NCBI GenBank assembly: GCA_002409785.1
Contig: DHOX01000028.1
Coordinates: 1 to 27,649 of the forward strand
Source: Prevotella sp. UBA5379
Lineage (GTDB): Bacteria; Bacteroidota; Bacteroidia; Bacteroidales; Bacteroidaceae
Reading direction: 5' to 3'
Length of the DNA stretch: 27,649 nucleotides
In this document: positions 7,012 to 14,910 of the stretch, in pieces
How positions within the stretch are numbered: the stretch's first letter is position 1
Layout of the letters: each line of letters opens with the position of its first letter
The notes under the pieces: model-generated
Database searches by the model: none
Seen by the model: the letters and a program-made list of their open reading frames with translations, nothing else
Told to the model about the DNA's origin: nothing
Position numbers and translations under genes: made by a program

Positions 7012-8322
7012 TTACTCTGCCTCCAGGATGTCTGACCATCTCGTGGTATATTCAGGACTCTTCCGGTCTCTCCTGATCGCATCAGCAAATTTCACCGCCT
7101 TGTCTTTTCCGTCCCTTGCCGGATATTGCCTCGCCGCCAGGACGACCGTCTCTCGTCCGTTGGTCCGGTTGATCTGGTCTATGACCGCATCAAGGCGGCA
7201 CTCTTTCCGGTACCGTTCCGGCCGGTAATCCCCGAAATCCGTCTGAATGCCACTGTCCTGACAAACCTCCGTCAACAGTACCCCCGCGCGCTTATAGGCA
7301 TATCCTTGCCGGAAAATATTACGGAAGCATTGCAAGGCTGCATCCACGATGATCCGCGTGCTACAGGAAGGAGTCAGCAAGGTACCTATCTTGAACATCC
7401 CCTGAGGATGGTCGTCACCCCGATAAGGGTCAGTATCGATAAAAACACCTATTCCCGAAGCGACCTGATGCTGCTGACGCAGCCGCTCTGCACACCTTGC
7501 CGCATCATTCGCCAGATGTGTCCGGATCATTTCATACTGGCAGACCGGATGGGGAAAGGAACGGGAGACGCAGATACTTTTCTTCCTCGCCCTCTCCAGG
7601 TCCATATCTTCCGTAAGGATACAATCCTGTCCGTTCAACTCCTTCCACGTCCTCTGCCCGGTCACATTGAACCGTGCACGTACCCATGATTCCGGTTGAT
7701 CGGCGAAATCTCCGGCTGTCCTGATCCGTGATGCCAGAAGAGTTTCCGCCCAGTGACGGCCGACGCCCCACACCTTGTCTATAGGAAAGATACTCAGAGC
7801 CTTCAAGCGCTGGCGGTCTGTATCAATGAGACAACAGTGATGGTACCCCGGATAGACTTTGGCGAAACGTCCGGCTACCTTGGCCAGTGTCTTCGTCCTT
7901 CCAATGCCGATGCTCACGGGTATTCCCAATCCACGCCAGATACGCTCATACAATCGCCTGCCCCAAATTCTCAGATCAGAATCCTCCATCCGGGAGAAGA
8001 CGCAAAACCCTTCGTCAATGGAATAACGATGAAATTCCGGTACGTCACGTCTCACGATATTCATCAAGCGTCGTGTCATGTCGGCATAAAGTTCATAATT
8101 TGAAGAAAAAGCATAAATCTCTTTCCCGGGGAAAAGTTGGGAAAGTTTGAAATAAGGTGTACCTCCTTCGATGCCCATCGCCTTGGCCTCATTGCTCCGC
8201 GCCACCACACAACCATCATTGTTGGACAATACGACAACCGCCTTTCCGTTCAAGTCCGGACGAAAGGCACGCTCGCACGAAACGTACGCATTATCTACAT
8301 CTACAAGAGCATAATATTTCAT
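7012..8322 (-). CDS. umuC: Y-family translesion DNA polymerase, UmuC subunit
   Basis: A 436-residue lesion-bypass polymerase, the catalytic subunit of DNA polymerase V. MKYYALVDVDNAYVSCERAF carries the first metal-binding Asp (Asp8) with the adjacent Y-family residues; NNDGCVVARSNEAKAMG is the fingers motif; YSIDEGF (Asp103, Glu104) is the second metal site. A helix-hairpin-helix stretch (FPIDKVWGVGRHWAETLL) and the little-finger and UmuC C-terminal DUF4113 region (DKAVKFADAIRRDRKSPEYTTRWSDI) follow. Full length. It starts 22 bp after umuD, so the two form the usual umuDC unit. Confidence 0.96.
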   Translation of the reverse strand: MKYYALVDVDNAYVSCERAFRPDLNGKAVVVLSNNDGCVVARSNEAKAMGIEGGTPYFKLSQLFPGKEIYAFSSNYELYADMTRRLMNIVRRDVPEFHRYSIDEGFCVFSRMEDSDLRIWGRRLYERIWRGLGIPVSIGIGRTKTLAKVAGRFAKVYPGYHHCCLIDTDRQRLKALSIFPIDKVWGVGRHWAETLLASRIRTAGDFADQPESWVRARFNVTGQRTWKELNGQDCILTEDMDLERARKKSICVSRSFPHPVCQYEMIRTHLANDAARCAERLRQQHQVASGIGVFIDTDPYRGDDHPQGMFKIGTLLTPSCSTRIIVDAALQCFRNIFRQGYAYKRAGVLLTEVCQDSGIQTDFGDYRPERYRKECRLDAVIDQINRTNGRETVVLAARQYPARDGKDKAVKFADAIRRDRKSPEYTTRWSDILEAE

Positions 8323-8344
8323 TCTGCTACACTCCCCTTATTTT

Positions 8345-8809
8345 CTATTTACGCCAGTTCTTGATCGTATACTGTACAACCCCCCATATCGTAAAATCAT
8401 CCGTCGCAGTAATGTGGAACACCGGATATTCAGGATTAGCCGGTTTCAGTTCTATGTACCCCTCAGCATAATGGGTATTATCGTAAAACTTCACCGTGTA
8501 TTTATGATCATAGAAGGCAACCACCAGATCACCGTTACGGGGTTCCAGGGAGCGGTCTATTACCAGTATATCCCCATCACGGATCCCCGCCTGGATCATC
8601 GAATCACCTCTCACCCGGCCATAGAAAGTGGTATCCGGATGGCGGATCATATCCTTGTTGAAATCCAGTGAGTCCACCTCGTATGACTCAGCGGGTGACG
8701 GGAAACCGGCCTTGATCGCCGGTGCATACTTTAAGGTAAGGCGCTGGTCGAAGGTGCTCCTCAGGAGCATCACTTCATTCTGCTTGTTCTGACTGACCGA
8801 TTTTCCCAT
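8345..8809 (-). CDS. umuD: UmuD-like S24 self-cleaving protease subunit of polymerase V
   Basis: 154 residues from the ATG at 8809; a strong GAGGAGG site ends 6 nt upstream of it, which decides this start over ATGs at 8815 and 8833. The serine-lysine dyad is visible: Ser70 in RGDSM and Lys107 in YTVKFYD, 37 residues apart as in E. coli UmuD. The self-cleavage bond is probably Ala34-Gly35 (IKAGF), 36 residues before the Ser, again as in E. coli. When cleaved after DNA damage the protein partners UmuC in translesion synthesis. First gene of umuDC and possibly of a unit that also reaches the AraC-type gene. Confidence 0.94.
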   Translation of the reverse strand: MGKSVSQNKQNEVMLLRSTFDQRLTLKYAPAIKAGFPSPAESYEVDSLDFNKDMIRHPDTTFYGRVRGDSMIQAGIRDGDILVIDRSLEPRNGDLVVAFYDHKYTVKFYDNTHYAEGYIELKPANPEYPVFHITATDDFTIWGVVQYTIKNWRK

Positions 8810-8874
8810 AATCATCCTCCTCTGAAAGAACACCCGGAAACCTTTATCTCCTGAGGCCGGGGGTTCTGTCCTCG

Positions 8875-8906
8875 CAAATTTAACCTTTTCCCTTCAATTC
8901 TCCAAA
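8875..8906 (-). promoter_or_regulatory. Predicted umuDC promoter
   Basis: Minus-strand -7 TAAATTTG (plus 8875-8882) with -33 TTTG (8903-8906), spacing 20 nt. The leader to the umuD ATG at 8809 would be about 60 nt. Confidence 0.6.
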
Positions 8907-9133
8907 TTTCTTTCTTGAATTTTTTACAGAATCCATCATATTCACTTCCCTGAAGGACTTGTCCCATCCTCCCAGGCTGACCCGCGGAACCAGGGGGAAG
9001 CCAGTACCGGTCGAAGGTCCACGTGAACACTCCGATCAGATCAACCCGGCAGGAGCAGGACCAACAGCAGATGAGATGCCAACGGAAAGATCAGGATACA
9101 ACGAATATTTAAGGAACATTTGCCTGTAAAAAT

Positions 9134-9164
9134 TTGGATTTCGAGAGAAAAAAACATAACTTTG
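9134..9164 (+). promoter_or_regulatory. Predicted tonB promoter
   Basis: TTG (9134-9136) and -7 TAACTTTG (9157-9164) with a 20-nt spacer. Leader of about 80 nt before the ATG at 9252. Confidence 0.65.
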
Positions 9165-9251
9165 CGATTTGAAAGTCCACCTGACATCAGAAGGGGCCAT
9201 TTCCTTATTGGTCCCATCCGATAGAAACGAAGGAAAAGACAAAATCATGCA

Positions 9252-10100
9252 ATGCCAAAAGTAGATTTAAATGACCCGAAATGGCTGGATCTGGTATTTA
9301 CCGGCCGGAACAAGAAATACGGAGCCTACAGGCTTCGCCGGGGAGCTCCAAGAAGGAATCTGATGGCTCTGCTCATTATTATCGGCACTGCTGTAGTCAT
9401 CTTGCTGGGTGCAGGTATTTTCATCTTCATCGAAAACCATTCCATGAACCTGCGCGACATCAAAAGCGTGGAGTTTAATAACATGAAAGCTCTCCCTCCC
9501 CTGGCCCAGGGGAACCAGTTGTCCCGGCGTCAATCGGGATATGCATCCCACAAAGTAGTCAAACAAGGCGAAAAGGTATTGAAAATGTTCGGAGAGGAAC
9601 AGGAGCGGCCGGTCATCCCTCCTGATGCGGCTACGATGGATAATAACGGCTCACCGGGCGGAACTAGTAATGCAGGGGAAAGTACGGAAGGGGCTGACTC
9701 CAGTGTAGCTGCTACGGGAAAGGGCGGGGACAAGGCTCATAATAATGAGCTGCAAGCCTTGACACAAACCACTCCAGACAACCAGGCCATCAACTTCCGT
9801 ATCGTGGAACAGTTACCGGAATTCCCTGGCGGCTGGGTAGAGCTCATGAAATGGCTCGACAAGAATATCCAGTACCCTCCTGCGGCACTGAAAAGCAAGA
9901 TCCAGGGGGAAGTCATCGTCTCCTTCATCATCAATCCGAACGGTACCCTCAGTAACATCAGAATCACGAAATCTGCTCATCCTCTCCTGAATGCCGAGGC
10001 ATTGAGAGTGGTGCATAAAATGCCAAAATGGAAACCAGGAATTCATGATGACAGGCCATGCCAGACCATGTTCTCTATCCCTATCGTCTTTCATTTGTAA
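9252..10100 (+). CDS. tonB: TonB family energy-transducing protein
   Basis: 282 residues. It couples the inner-membrane proton gradient to outer-membrane TonB-dependent transporters such as SusC-type porins. A short cytoplasmic N-terminus (DLNDPKWLDLVFTGRNKKYGAYRLRR, the usual Bacteroidetes start) leads into one membrane helix at about 37-60. A low-complexity periplasmic linker rich in Gly, Ser, Thr and Asn (about 115-180) follows. The TonB C-terminal domain covers about 190-282 with EFPGG, the Bacteroidetes hallmark YPPAALKSKIQGEVIVSF and the ending MPKWKPGIHDDRP. It stands alone without exbB/exbD beside it, so it is probably one of several TonB copies in the genome. Confidence 0.94.
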   Translation: MPKVDLNDPKWLDLVFTGRNKKYGAYRLRRGAPRRNLMALLIIIGTAVVILLGAGIFIFIENHSMNLRDIKSVEFNNMKALPPLAQGNQLSRRQSGYASHKVVKQGEKVLKMFGEEQERPVIPPDAATMDNNGSPGGTSNAGESTEGADSSVAATGKGGDKAHNNELQALTQTTPDNQAINFRIVEQLPEFPGGWVELMKWLDKNIQYPPAALKSKIQGEVIVSFIINPNGTLSNIRITKSAHPLLNAEALRVVHKMPKWKPGIHDDRPCQTMFSIPIVFHL

Positions 10101-10145
10101 AACCTTCATTCTTAAGTCAAAGAAAAGAATCTATCTTTCCCTCAA

Positions 10146-10204
10146 GAATAGTCCACCCCTCATCAGAGCAGTCATTACCGGGAAAATCTCTCTGATGACT
10201 ATTC
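10146..10204. terminator. Bidirectional terminator hairpin between tonB and the MATE gene
   Basis: Two nested inverted repeats: GAATAGT (10146-10152) with ACTATTC (10198-10204), and CATCAGAG (10161-10168) with CTCTGATG (10190-10197). An 8-nt bulge sits on one side only. It lies between two convergent genes and ends 3 nt from the MATE stop codon, so it can serve both strands. Confidence 0.7.
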
Positions 10205-10207
10205 TCT

Positions 10208-11539
10208 TTATTTAAGTTCTTTGAACGTATAAACCATTATCGGAATCGTCAACAGGAAAGCCAGGACATCACTCCAGCTCTGGCACATCTCTACACCTAA
10301 AATGCCAAAGAATCGTGGAAGGATGATAACCAATGGGATGAAAAACAGTCCCTGGCGTGCCGATGAGAGGATATTGGCACGCCAGGTTTTCCGGCATACC
10401 TGAGTCATCATATTACTTGCCATGGAAAAAGCATCTAACGGGAATGTAGACAATTGCCAGATCAAGGCCACATGGCCAATACGAACCACATCGGGATCAT
10501 TCCGGAATATCATGATGATCTGAGAACTGAAACAGATACCAACGACAGTGCAGATCACTAAAAAGACCGTTCCAATCTTCACCGTATACCAAAAGGCCTT
10601 CTTCAACCGGTCATACAGGCGGGCACCATAGCAGAAACCACATAAAGGTTGAAAACCTTGCCCAAGACCAATCACAGCAGACATGACAAACATGGTGATC
10701 CTGTTGACGATGGACATACCTGCAATGGCGGCATCTCCATACCTCCCGACACTGATATTCAGGGCGATCATGGCTACACTGCTCAAGCCCTGACGGGAAA
10801 GCGACGGACTTCCACCGTAAAAAATCTCCTTTAGGAAATCCCAGGAAGGAGAAAAATTCTTGAAAGAAATCCCGATGTTCCTTGCACTGAAAGTCATCCG
10901 GATCAAGATGAAGAAAGACACGACCTGCCCTATAACCGTAGACAAAGCTGCTCCTTCTACCCCCATGTGCAAGCCGAAGATTAATATCGGATCAAGGATC
11001 ACATTCAATAATGATCCTGTCACGATCCCAATCATGGACAGAGAGGCATTGCCCTGGAACCGCATCTGATTATTAAGAGTCAGTGAAGCGGTAAAAAATG
11101 GTGCTCCAAGAAGGATAATGCCCATAAACTTTTCTGTGTAGGGAAGGATCGTAGGAGTAGAACCTAACCATATTGACAACGGGGTGAGTAGTAATTCCCC
11201 GACGATCAGCAAGAGGCACCCGAACATAAAGGAAAGGAAAAAACCTGTGGAGGCCATCTTTTCTGCATTCCGGTGCCGCTTCGCACCTAATTCCCTGGAT
11301 ATATACGTTCCGGAGCCCTGCCCGAAAAAGAAACCGAAAGCCTGGATAATAAACATGACGGAAAACACGATTCCAACGGCTGCAGTGGACTGGGTATTGA
11401 GATGGCCGACAAAAAAGGTGTCTGCGATATTGTAAAAACCCGTAACCAGCATCGATATAATTGTCGGTACCGCCATTTTCCGGATAACCTTGGGAACAGG
11501 TGCGGAAGTGAGAAAGTCGTAATTATCCTTTTTTGCCAT
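10208..11539 (-). CDS. MATE family multidrug/cation efflux transporter
   Basis: 443 residues from the ATG at 11539; the frame extends upstream only to a TTG at 11551, which lies inside the promoter. About twelve membrane helices in two homologous halves are visible. MATE features include VPTIISMLVTGFYNIADTFFVG in helix 1 and GQGFQPLCGFCYGARLYDRLKKAF in the second half. It exports drugs or organic cations in exchange for Na+ or H+. Transcribed alone from a promoter so close that the mRNA should have almost no leader. It converges on tonB across a shared hairpin. Substrate not determinable. Confidence 0.95.
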   Translation of the reverse strand: MAKKDNYDFLTSAPVPKVIRKMAVPTIISMLVTGFYNIADTFFVGHLNTQSTAAVGIVFSVMFIIQAFGFFFGQGSGTYISRELGAKRHRNAEKMASTGFFLSFMFGCLLLIVGELLLTPLSIWLGSTPTILPYTEKFMGIILLGAPFFTASLTLNNQMRFQGNASLSMIGIVTGSLLNVILDPILIFGLHMGVEGAALSTVIGQVVSFFILIRMTFSARNIGISFKNFSPSWDFLKEIFYGGSPSLSRQGLSSVAMIALNISVGRYGDAAIAGMSIVNRITMFVMSAVIGLGQGFQPLCGFCYGARLYDRLKKAFWYTVKIGTVFLVICTVVGICFSSQIIMIFRNDPDVVRIGHVALIWQLSTFPLDAFSMASNMMTQVCRKTWRANILSSARQGLFFIPLVIILPRFFGILGVEMCQSWSDVLAFLLTIPIMVYTFKELK

Positions 11540-11548
11540 TTGAGACGA

Positions 11549-11580
11549 CAAAGATACAATAAAGAATTATGAAAAACAAA
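11549..11580 (-). promoter_or_regulatory. Predicted MATE gene promoter with almost no leader
   Basis: Minus-strand -7 TATCTTTG (plus 11549-11556), spacer 20 nt, -33 TTTG (11577-11580), a full consensus match. The ATG at 11539 is only 9 nt beyond the -7 element, so the transcript would begin within a few bases of the start codon. Confidence 0.7.
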
Positions 11581-11586
11581 AGAAAA

Positions 11587-11618
11587 CTTGCTTCTTTCAT
11601 TCTTATTCTTTAATTTTG
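11587..11618 (+). promoter_or_regulatory. Predicted promoter of the metallophosphoesterase gene
   Basis: CTTG (11587-11590) and -7 TAATTTTG (11611-11618), spacer 20 nt. It lies back to back with the MATE promoter; the two -33 elements are only 6 bp apart, so both could share one regulator. Confidence 0.6.
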
Positions 11619-11685
11619 CCTTTGGCAAATGATCCACAGATCAAGTACAAACATAAGAATGCAAAAAATCCATAAAAGAACGGGC

Positions 11686-12978
11686 ATGAAAGAAAAAATC
11701 CTGACCAGGCAAAAATTCTATTTTCTGAAGAGAACAGTACTCTTCCTGTTTCTCCTCGTTGCGGCCACTGCGCCGGCACAAGTACACCTGTTCCTGATTT
11801 CCGACACTCACGTGATGGCTCCCGGATTGCTCGTCAATGACGGCAAAGCGTGGCAGAACTATCTCGCCGGAAGCCGGAAGATGGTGGACAAAAGTGCAGA
11901 AATCTTTGACGCTCTCGTGGATACGGTGCTCAAGGAGAGACCGGATGCCGTGCTGATCCCTGGTGACCTGACAAAGGATGGTGCTCTGTTGAGCCATGAA
12001 TATGTTGTCAGCCGACTGGACACACTCTTAAAGGCCGGAATTCCGGCCTTTGTCATACCTGGCAACCATGACCTGGGAACTTCCGGTGCAGTATATTATG
12101 AAGGCGACAGTACAAAAAAGGCTAGAACCATTTTTGCTGCAGAATTTGCTGACCTCTACCGTTCCTTCGGCTATGATGACCAGTCGGTCAGAGACCCTTA
12201 CTCTTTAAGTTATATGCGGACGTTATGCAAGGGCGTCAAACTCCTCGGAATTGATTCCGACACGGGACAACTCAGTGCCAGCACACTCAACTGGCTCTGC
12301 GACCAGGTGGCTCAAGCCAGGAAAGAGGGCTATCGGGTCATCGCCATGATGCATCATCCGCTCATGGAACATATCACGGGCATCAACCATTTCCTCCCCT
12401 CTTCTGTCATCAGAAATGATACAACCGTCAGAGCACGACTATTGAAAAGTGGCGTGCATGTCATCCTGACCGGACATTTCCATACCAATGACATCGGAAA
12501 AGACTATAATGCCGACAGGACTGACAGCATTTATGACATCAATACGGGCTCTACCATCACTTACCCCTGTTCTTTCAGGGAGCTGACCATCAGCAAAGAT
12601 CTAAGCCATCTCGATGTGCAGACCAGATACCTTAGCCGCATCGCTAGTTGTGCAGATCTGAAAGACTATTCCCGGAAAAGGATCACAGACTATATAATCA
12701 GCCATATCAAATCAGTTGCCCGGAACCGGATGAGCATTCCCCCTTCCTTTATCCCCTCTTCCATGATCAAGGCAGTGGCAGAGGCTTATATCGTACACAG
12801 TGACGGCAACGAGAACCTGCGGGACAACAGTGCTCTGTTTCATAGCCTGAAAATTCCGATGATGTTCAGTTCCTCTCTTAAGACAGTCATCACCAGTATG
12901 CTGGATAATATCACGATGTATGGAACGGATCATGCCAGCATCACCAACGACCTGCAACTCTCCATCCCTCTGAGGTAA
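11686..12978 (+). CDS. Secreted calcineurin-like metallophosphoesterase
   Basis: About 430 residues from the ATG at 11686, chosen because it gives a compact signal peptide (basic residues, then TVLFLFLLVAATAPAQ); ATGs at 11629 and 11659 are also in frame. All metal-binding motifs are present: DTH (Asp40, His42), GDLTKDG, GNHD, MMHHPL and GHFHTND, forming a two-metal active site that hydrolyses phosphoesters. After the enzyme domain a roughly 130-residue C-terminal extension of unknown role follows. The signal peptide places it in the periplasm or outside the cell. Substrate unknown. It converges on the SDR gene, leaving only 10 bp between the stop codons. Confidence 0.92.
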   Translation: MKEKILTRQKFYFLKRTVLFLFLLVAATAPAQVHLFLISDTHVMAPGLLVNDGKAWQNYLAGSRKMVDKSAEIFDALVDTVLKERPDAVLIPGDLTKDGALLSHEYVVSRLDTLLKAGIPAFVIPGNHDLGTSGAVYYEGDSTKKARTIFAAEFADLYRSFGYDDQSVRDPYSLSYMRTLCKGVKLLGIDSDTGQLSASTLNWLCDQVAQARKEGYRVIAMMHHPLMEHITGINHFLPSSVIRNDTTVRARLLKSGVHVILTGHFHTNDIGKDYNADRTDSIYDINTGSTITYPCSFRELTISKDLSHLDVQTRYLSRIASCADLKDYSRKRITDYIISHIKSVARNRMSIPPSFIPSSMIKAVAEAYIVHSDGNENLRDNSALFHSLKIPMMFSSSLKTVITSMLDNITMYGTDHASITNDLQLSIPLR

Positions 12979-12988
12979 CCCGGGATAC

Positions 12989-13717
12989 CTACAAACTGAT
13001 CCTCCTCCATATCCACCGGGGCAAGCGACGCCAGGCGGCGGTAAGGATATGCCAGCGCCAGTCGATCACCTTGACATGTTGTTTTCTCCTGATAGCCCGG
13101 ACAATTGACCTTCCGACAGCCTCCACGGAAAGTTGCATGGGGAAAGCGGGAGAGCCTTTCAGCAGCGGGGTGCTCACAAACCCGGGACGAATATCCGTGA
13201 AATGAATATCCAGATTCCGGTGATGGGCCTGCTGCTCCAGGGCCTGAAGATAATTCTGCTGGAAAGCCTTCGTTGCACTATAGGCGGGTGCAGGACTCAG
13301 TCCTTTCGTCCCTGCAATACTTGTAATACAAGCAAGATGACCATGTCCTTGTTCTGCAAAATAGCGGTAGGCTTCGCCGACCATCTGCGTCCACCCCAGG
13401 CCGTTCGTCTTCACGGTGCTGAGTTCTATGCCGGCATTTTTCAACTCCGGGTTCAGGCTGCCTATGCCAGAAGCATGAAAATACAGGTCCATTCCGCCCA
13501 CCATCCCGATGAGATGGCGCAACTTTCCGGGAGCATCTTCTGCCGTCACGTCAATGACTTCGACAGAAACCCGTTCAGGGGCTACTGTCTGGATCTCTTC
13601 CAACTTTTCTCTCCGCCGGGCAGCGATCCCTACTGTCCATCCTTCATCCAGCAAAAGCCGGGTGACCTCATGGCCGATCCCGCTGCTGGCGCCTATGATA
13701 ATCGCTTTCTTTGCCAT
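12989..13717 (-). CDS. Short-chain dehydrogenase/reductase
   Basis: A 242-residue classical SDR. GASSGIG (9-15) is the cofactor motif, followed by the catalytic triad Ser133 (ITSIAG), Tyr146 and Lys150 (YSATK). AARRREKL after strand 2 suggests NADP(H) preference. A basic C-terminus (RRKQHVKVIDWRW...WRRLPRWIWRR) may touch the membrane. It follows the WecB-like gene by 10 bp, so the two are probably co-transcribed and may act on the same metabolite, perhaps a nucleotide sugar or lipid; that link is inference. Confidence 0.92.
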   Translation of the reverse strand: MAKKAIIIGASSGIGHEVTRLLLDEGWTVGIAARRREKLEEIQTVAPERVSVEVIDVTAEDAPGKLRHLIGMVGGMDLYFHASGIGSLNPELKNAGIELSTVKTNGLGWTQMVGEAYRYFAEQGHGHLACITSIAGTKGLSPAPAYSATKAFQQNYLQALEQQAHHRNLDIHFTDIRPGFVSTPLLKGSPAFPMQLSVEAVGRSIVRAIRRKQHVKVIDWRWHILTAAWRRLPRWIWRRISL

Positions 13718-13727
13718 AAATCATCAG

Positions 13728-14870
13728 TTATTCAGGAATAACCAGAGGCTTTCCACATCCATTGTTCCGTACTTCCAGCAGAATCCTCAGGATCCGTTCG
13801 GCACTCCTTCCATCCCACCGGTCAGGGATACCGGAATTTTTCCAGTTGCCTTGCACCATGTCTTCCACCGCTTTGGCTAACCGACCGGGATCTTCTCCCA
13901 CCAGCACATTGGTACCCACCGTAAGGGTTTCAATATGCTCCGTATAACTGTTCAAGGTGATGCAAGGCACCTGATTGAAGGTAGCTTCCTCAGCCACATT
14001 ACCGGAATCTGTTATGATCCCCCTGGCATGTGAAGTGAGATAGCCGAACTCCAGGTATCCGAGTGGCTTTATAAGATGAACGGCATGGAGGTCAAGGCCG
14101 TGATGATGCCCTAAAGCCACGACGGCCTCCTCAGCCTCGCTCCTTAAGGTTGCAATAATGGGGACATCGCCACTTGCCGCAAGCATTTTTGAAAGCATCT
14201 CGAAGAGATGATCCGTATCGGAGATGAGGGCCTTGCGGTTAAGCGTAAACACAATATATTCTCCGTCTCTGATACCAGACTCCCTGAGAAAAGAGGGACG
14301 GACCATCCGGTTACGGTTGTAGCGGATATTATCCATGAGAATATTTCCTACCATATAGACCTTCGAGAGTTCGGCCCCTTCCTTGCTGACGATGGAATTA
14401 TTGCTCACGCCGGCCGTAAAGAGAATATCACTGAGTCCGTCAATGACCAGGCGGTTGACCTCCTTAGGCATGGAAATATCAAAACTCCTGGTTCCTGCGG
14501 CAATATGCGCCAGGATGAGCCCGCGCTTTTTCGTCACAATAGCCACAGCCATCGCACTGGCCAGATCATCTACGACAATGACGACATCAGCAGGATAAGT
14601 CTGGAGGTACTCCTCAAACTTTGACATGACTTTTCCGGTCAACTCATTCAGGTTATCTTCCACAACGCCTAAACAGGCGTCCGGCCCGGGAATCTGCAAA
14701 TCTTCAAAAAGAGATTTCTCCAGTGTAGGATCATCCTTCGCGCCGGTATAAACCAACCGGTACTGTACCGATACCGACTCCGGACACCCCTTCTTGTTCA
14801 GCAGGGCCCGGATGATAGGAGCTTCCTTGATAAAATTAGGGCGCGCTCCCGCTACAATACAGATATTCAT
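13728..14870 (-). CDS. UDP-N-acetylglucosamine 2-epimerase-like protein with altered catalytic residues
   Basis: 380 residues with the GT-B fold signature of WecB: VAGARPNFIKEAPII at the start, AHIAAGTRSFD, MPKEVNR, TDSGNVAEEA and EHIETLTVGTNVLVG. True WecB converts UDP-GlcNAc to UDP-ManNAc. Aligned by eye with E. coli WecB, Asp95 is kept (Asp102), but Glu117 is Ala124, Glu131 is Lys136 and His213 is Asn211 or its neighbour (FTLNRKAL in place of THRREN). Three of four catalytic residues are therefore changed, so normal epimerase activity is doubtful although UDP-sugar binding may remain. It lies between an SPFH gene (40 bp) and an SDR gene (10 bp). Family call secure; activity uncertain. Confidence 0.85.
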   Translation of the reverse strand: MNICIVAGARPNFIKEAPIIRALLNKKGCPESVSVQYRLVYTGAKDDPTLEKSLFEDLQIPGPDACLGVVEDNLNELTGKVMSKFEEYLQTYPADVVIVVDDLASAMAVAIVTKKRGLILAHIAAGTRSFDISMPKEVNRLVIDGLSDILFTAGVSNNSIVSKEGAELSKVYMVGNILMDNIRYNRNRMVRPSFLRESGIRDGEYIVFTLNRKALISDTDHLFEMLSKMLAASGDVPIIATLRSEAEEAVVALGHHHGLDLHAVHLIKPLGYLEFGYLTSHARGIITDSGNVAEEATFNQVPCITLNSYTEHIETLTVGTNVLVGEDPGRLAKAVEDMVQGNWKNSGIPDRWDGRSAERILRILLEVRNNGCGKPLVIPE

Positions 14871-14910
14871 GCTACTTGTTTTTGATTAAATTCCACGTCT
14901 CTGCCAAAAG

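Larger units (their letters stand above)
8834..9251. other. Divergent intergenic region between umuD and tonB
   Basis: Holds two back-to-back Bacteroidetes promoters, one for umuDC (8875-8906) and one for tonB (9134-9164), about 230 bp apart. Short open frames on the minus strand here lack start signals and family features and are not called. No SOS-type operator could be recognised by eye, although one would be expected for umuDC. Confidence 0.6.

Noticed and set aside
8834..8960. LexA/SOS box for umuDC
   Set aside because: No palindrome of the known proteobacterial or Gram-positive SOS box type is present; the Bacteroidetes site is not well enough established for a call by eye.
8812..9030. 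72-residue minus-strand frame upstream of umuD
   Set aside because: It spans the umuD promoter and has no recognisable domain or start signal.
9036..9248. 70-residue minus-strand frame between umuD and tonB
   Set aside because: It is antisense to the tonB promoter and leader and has no family features.
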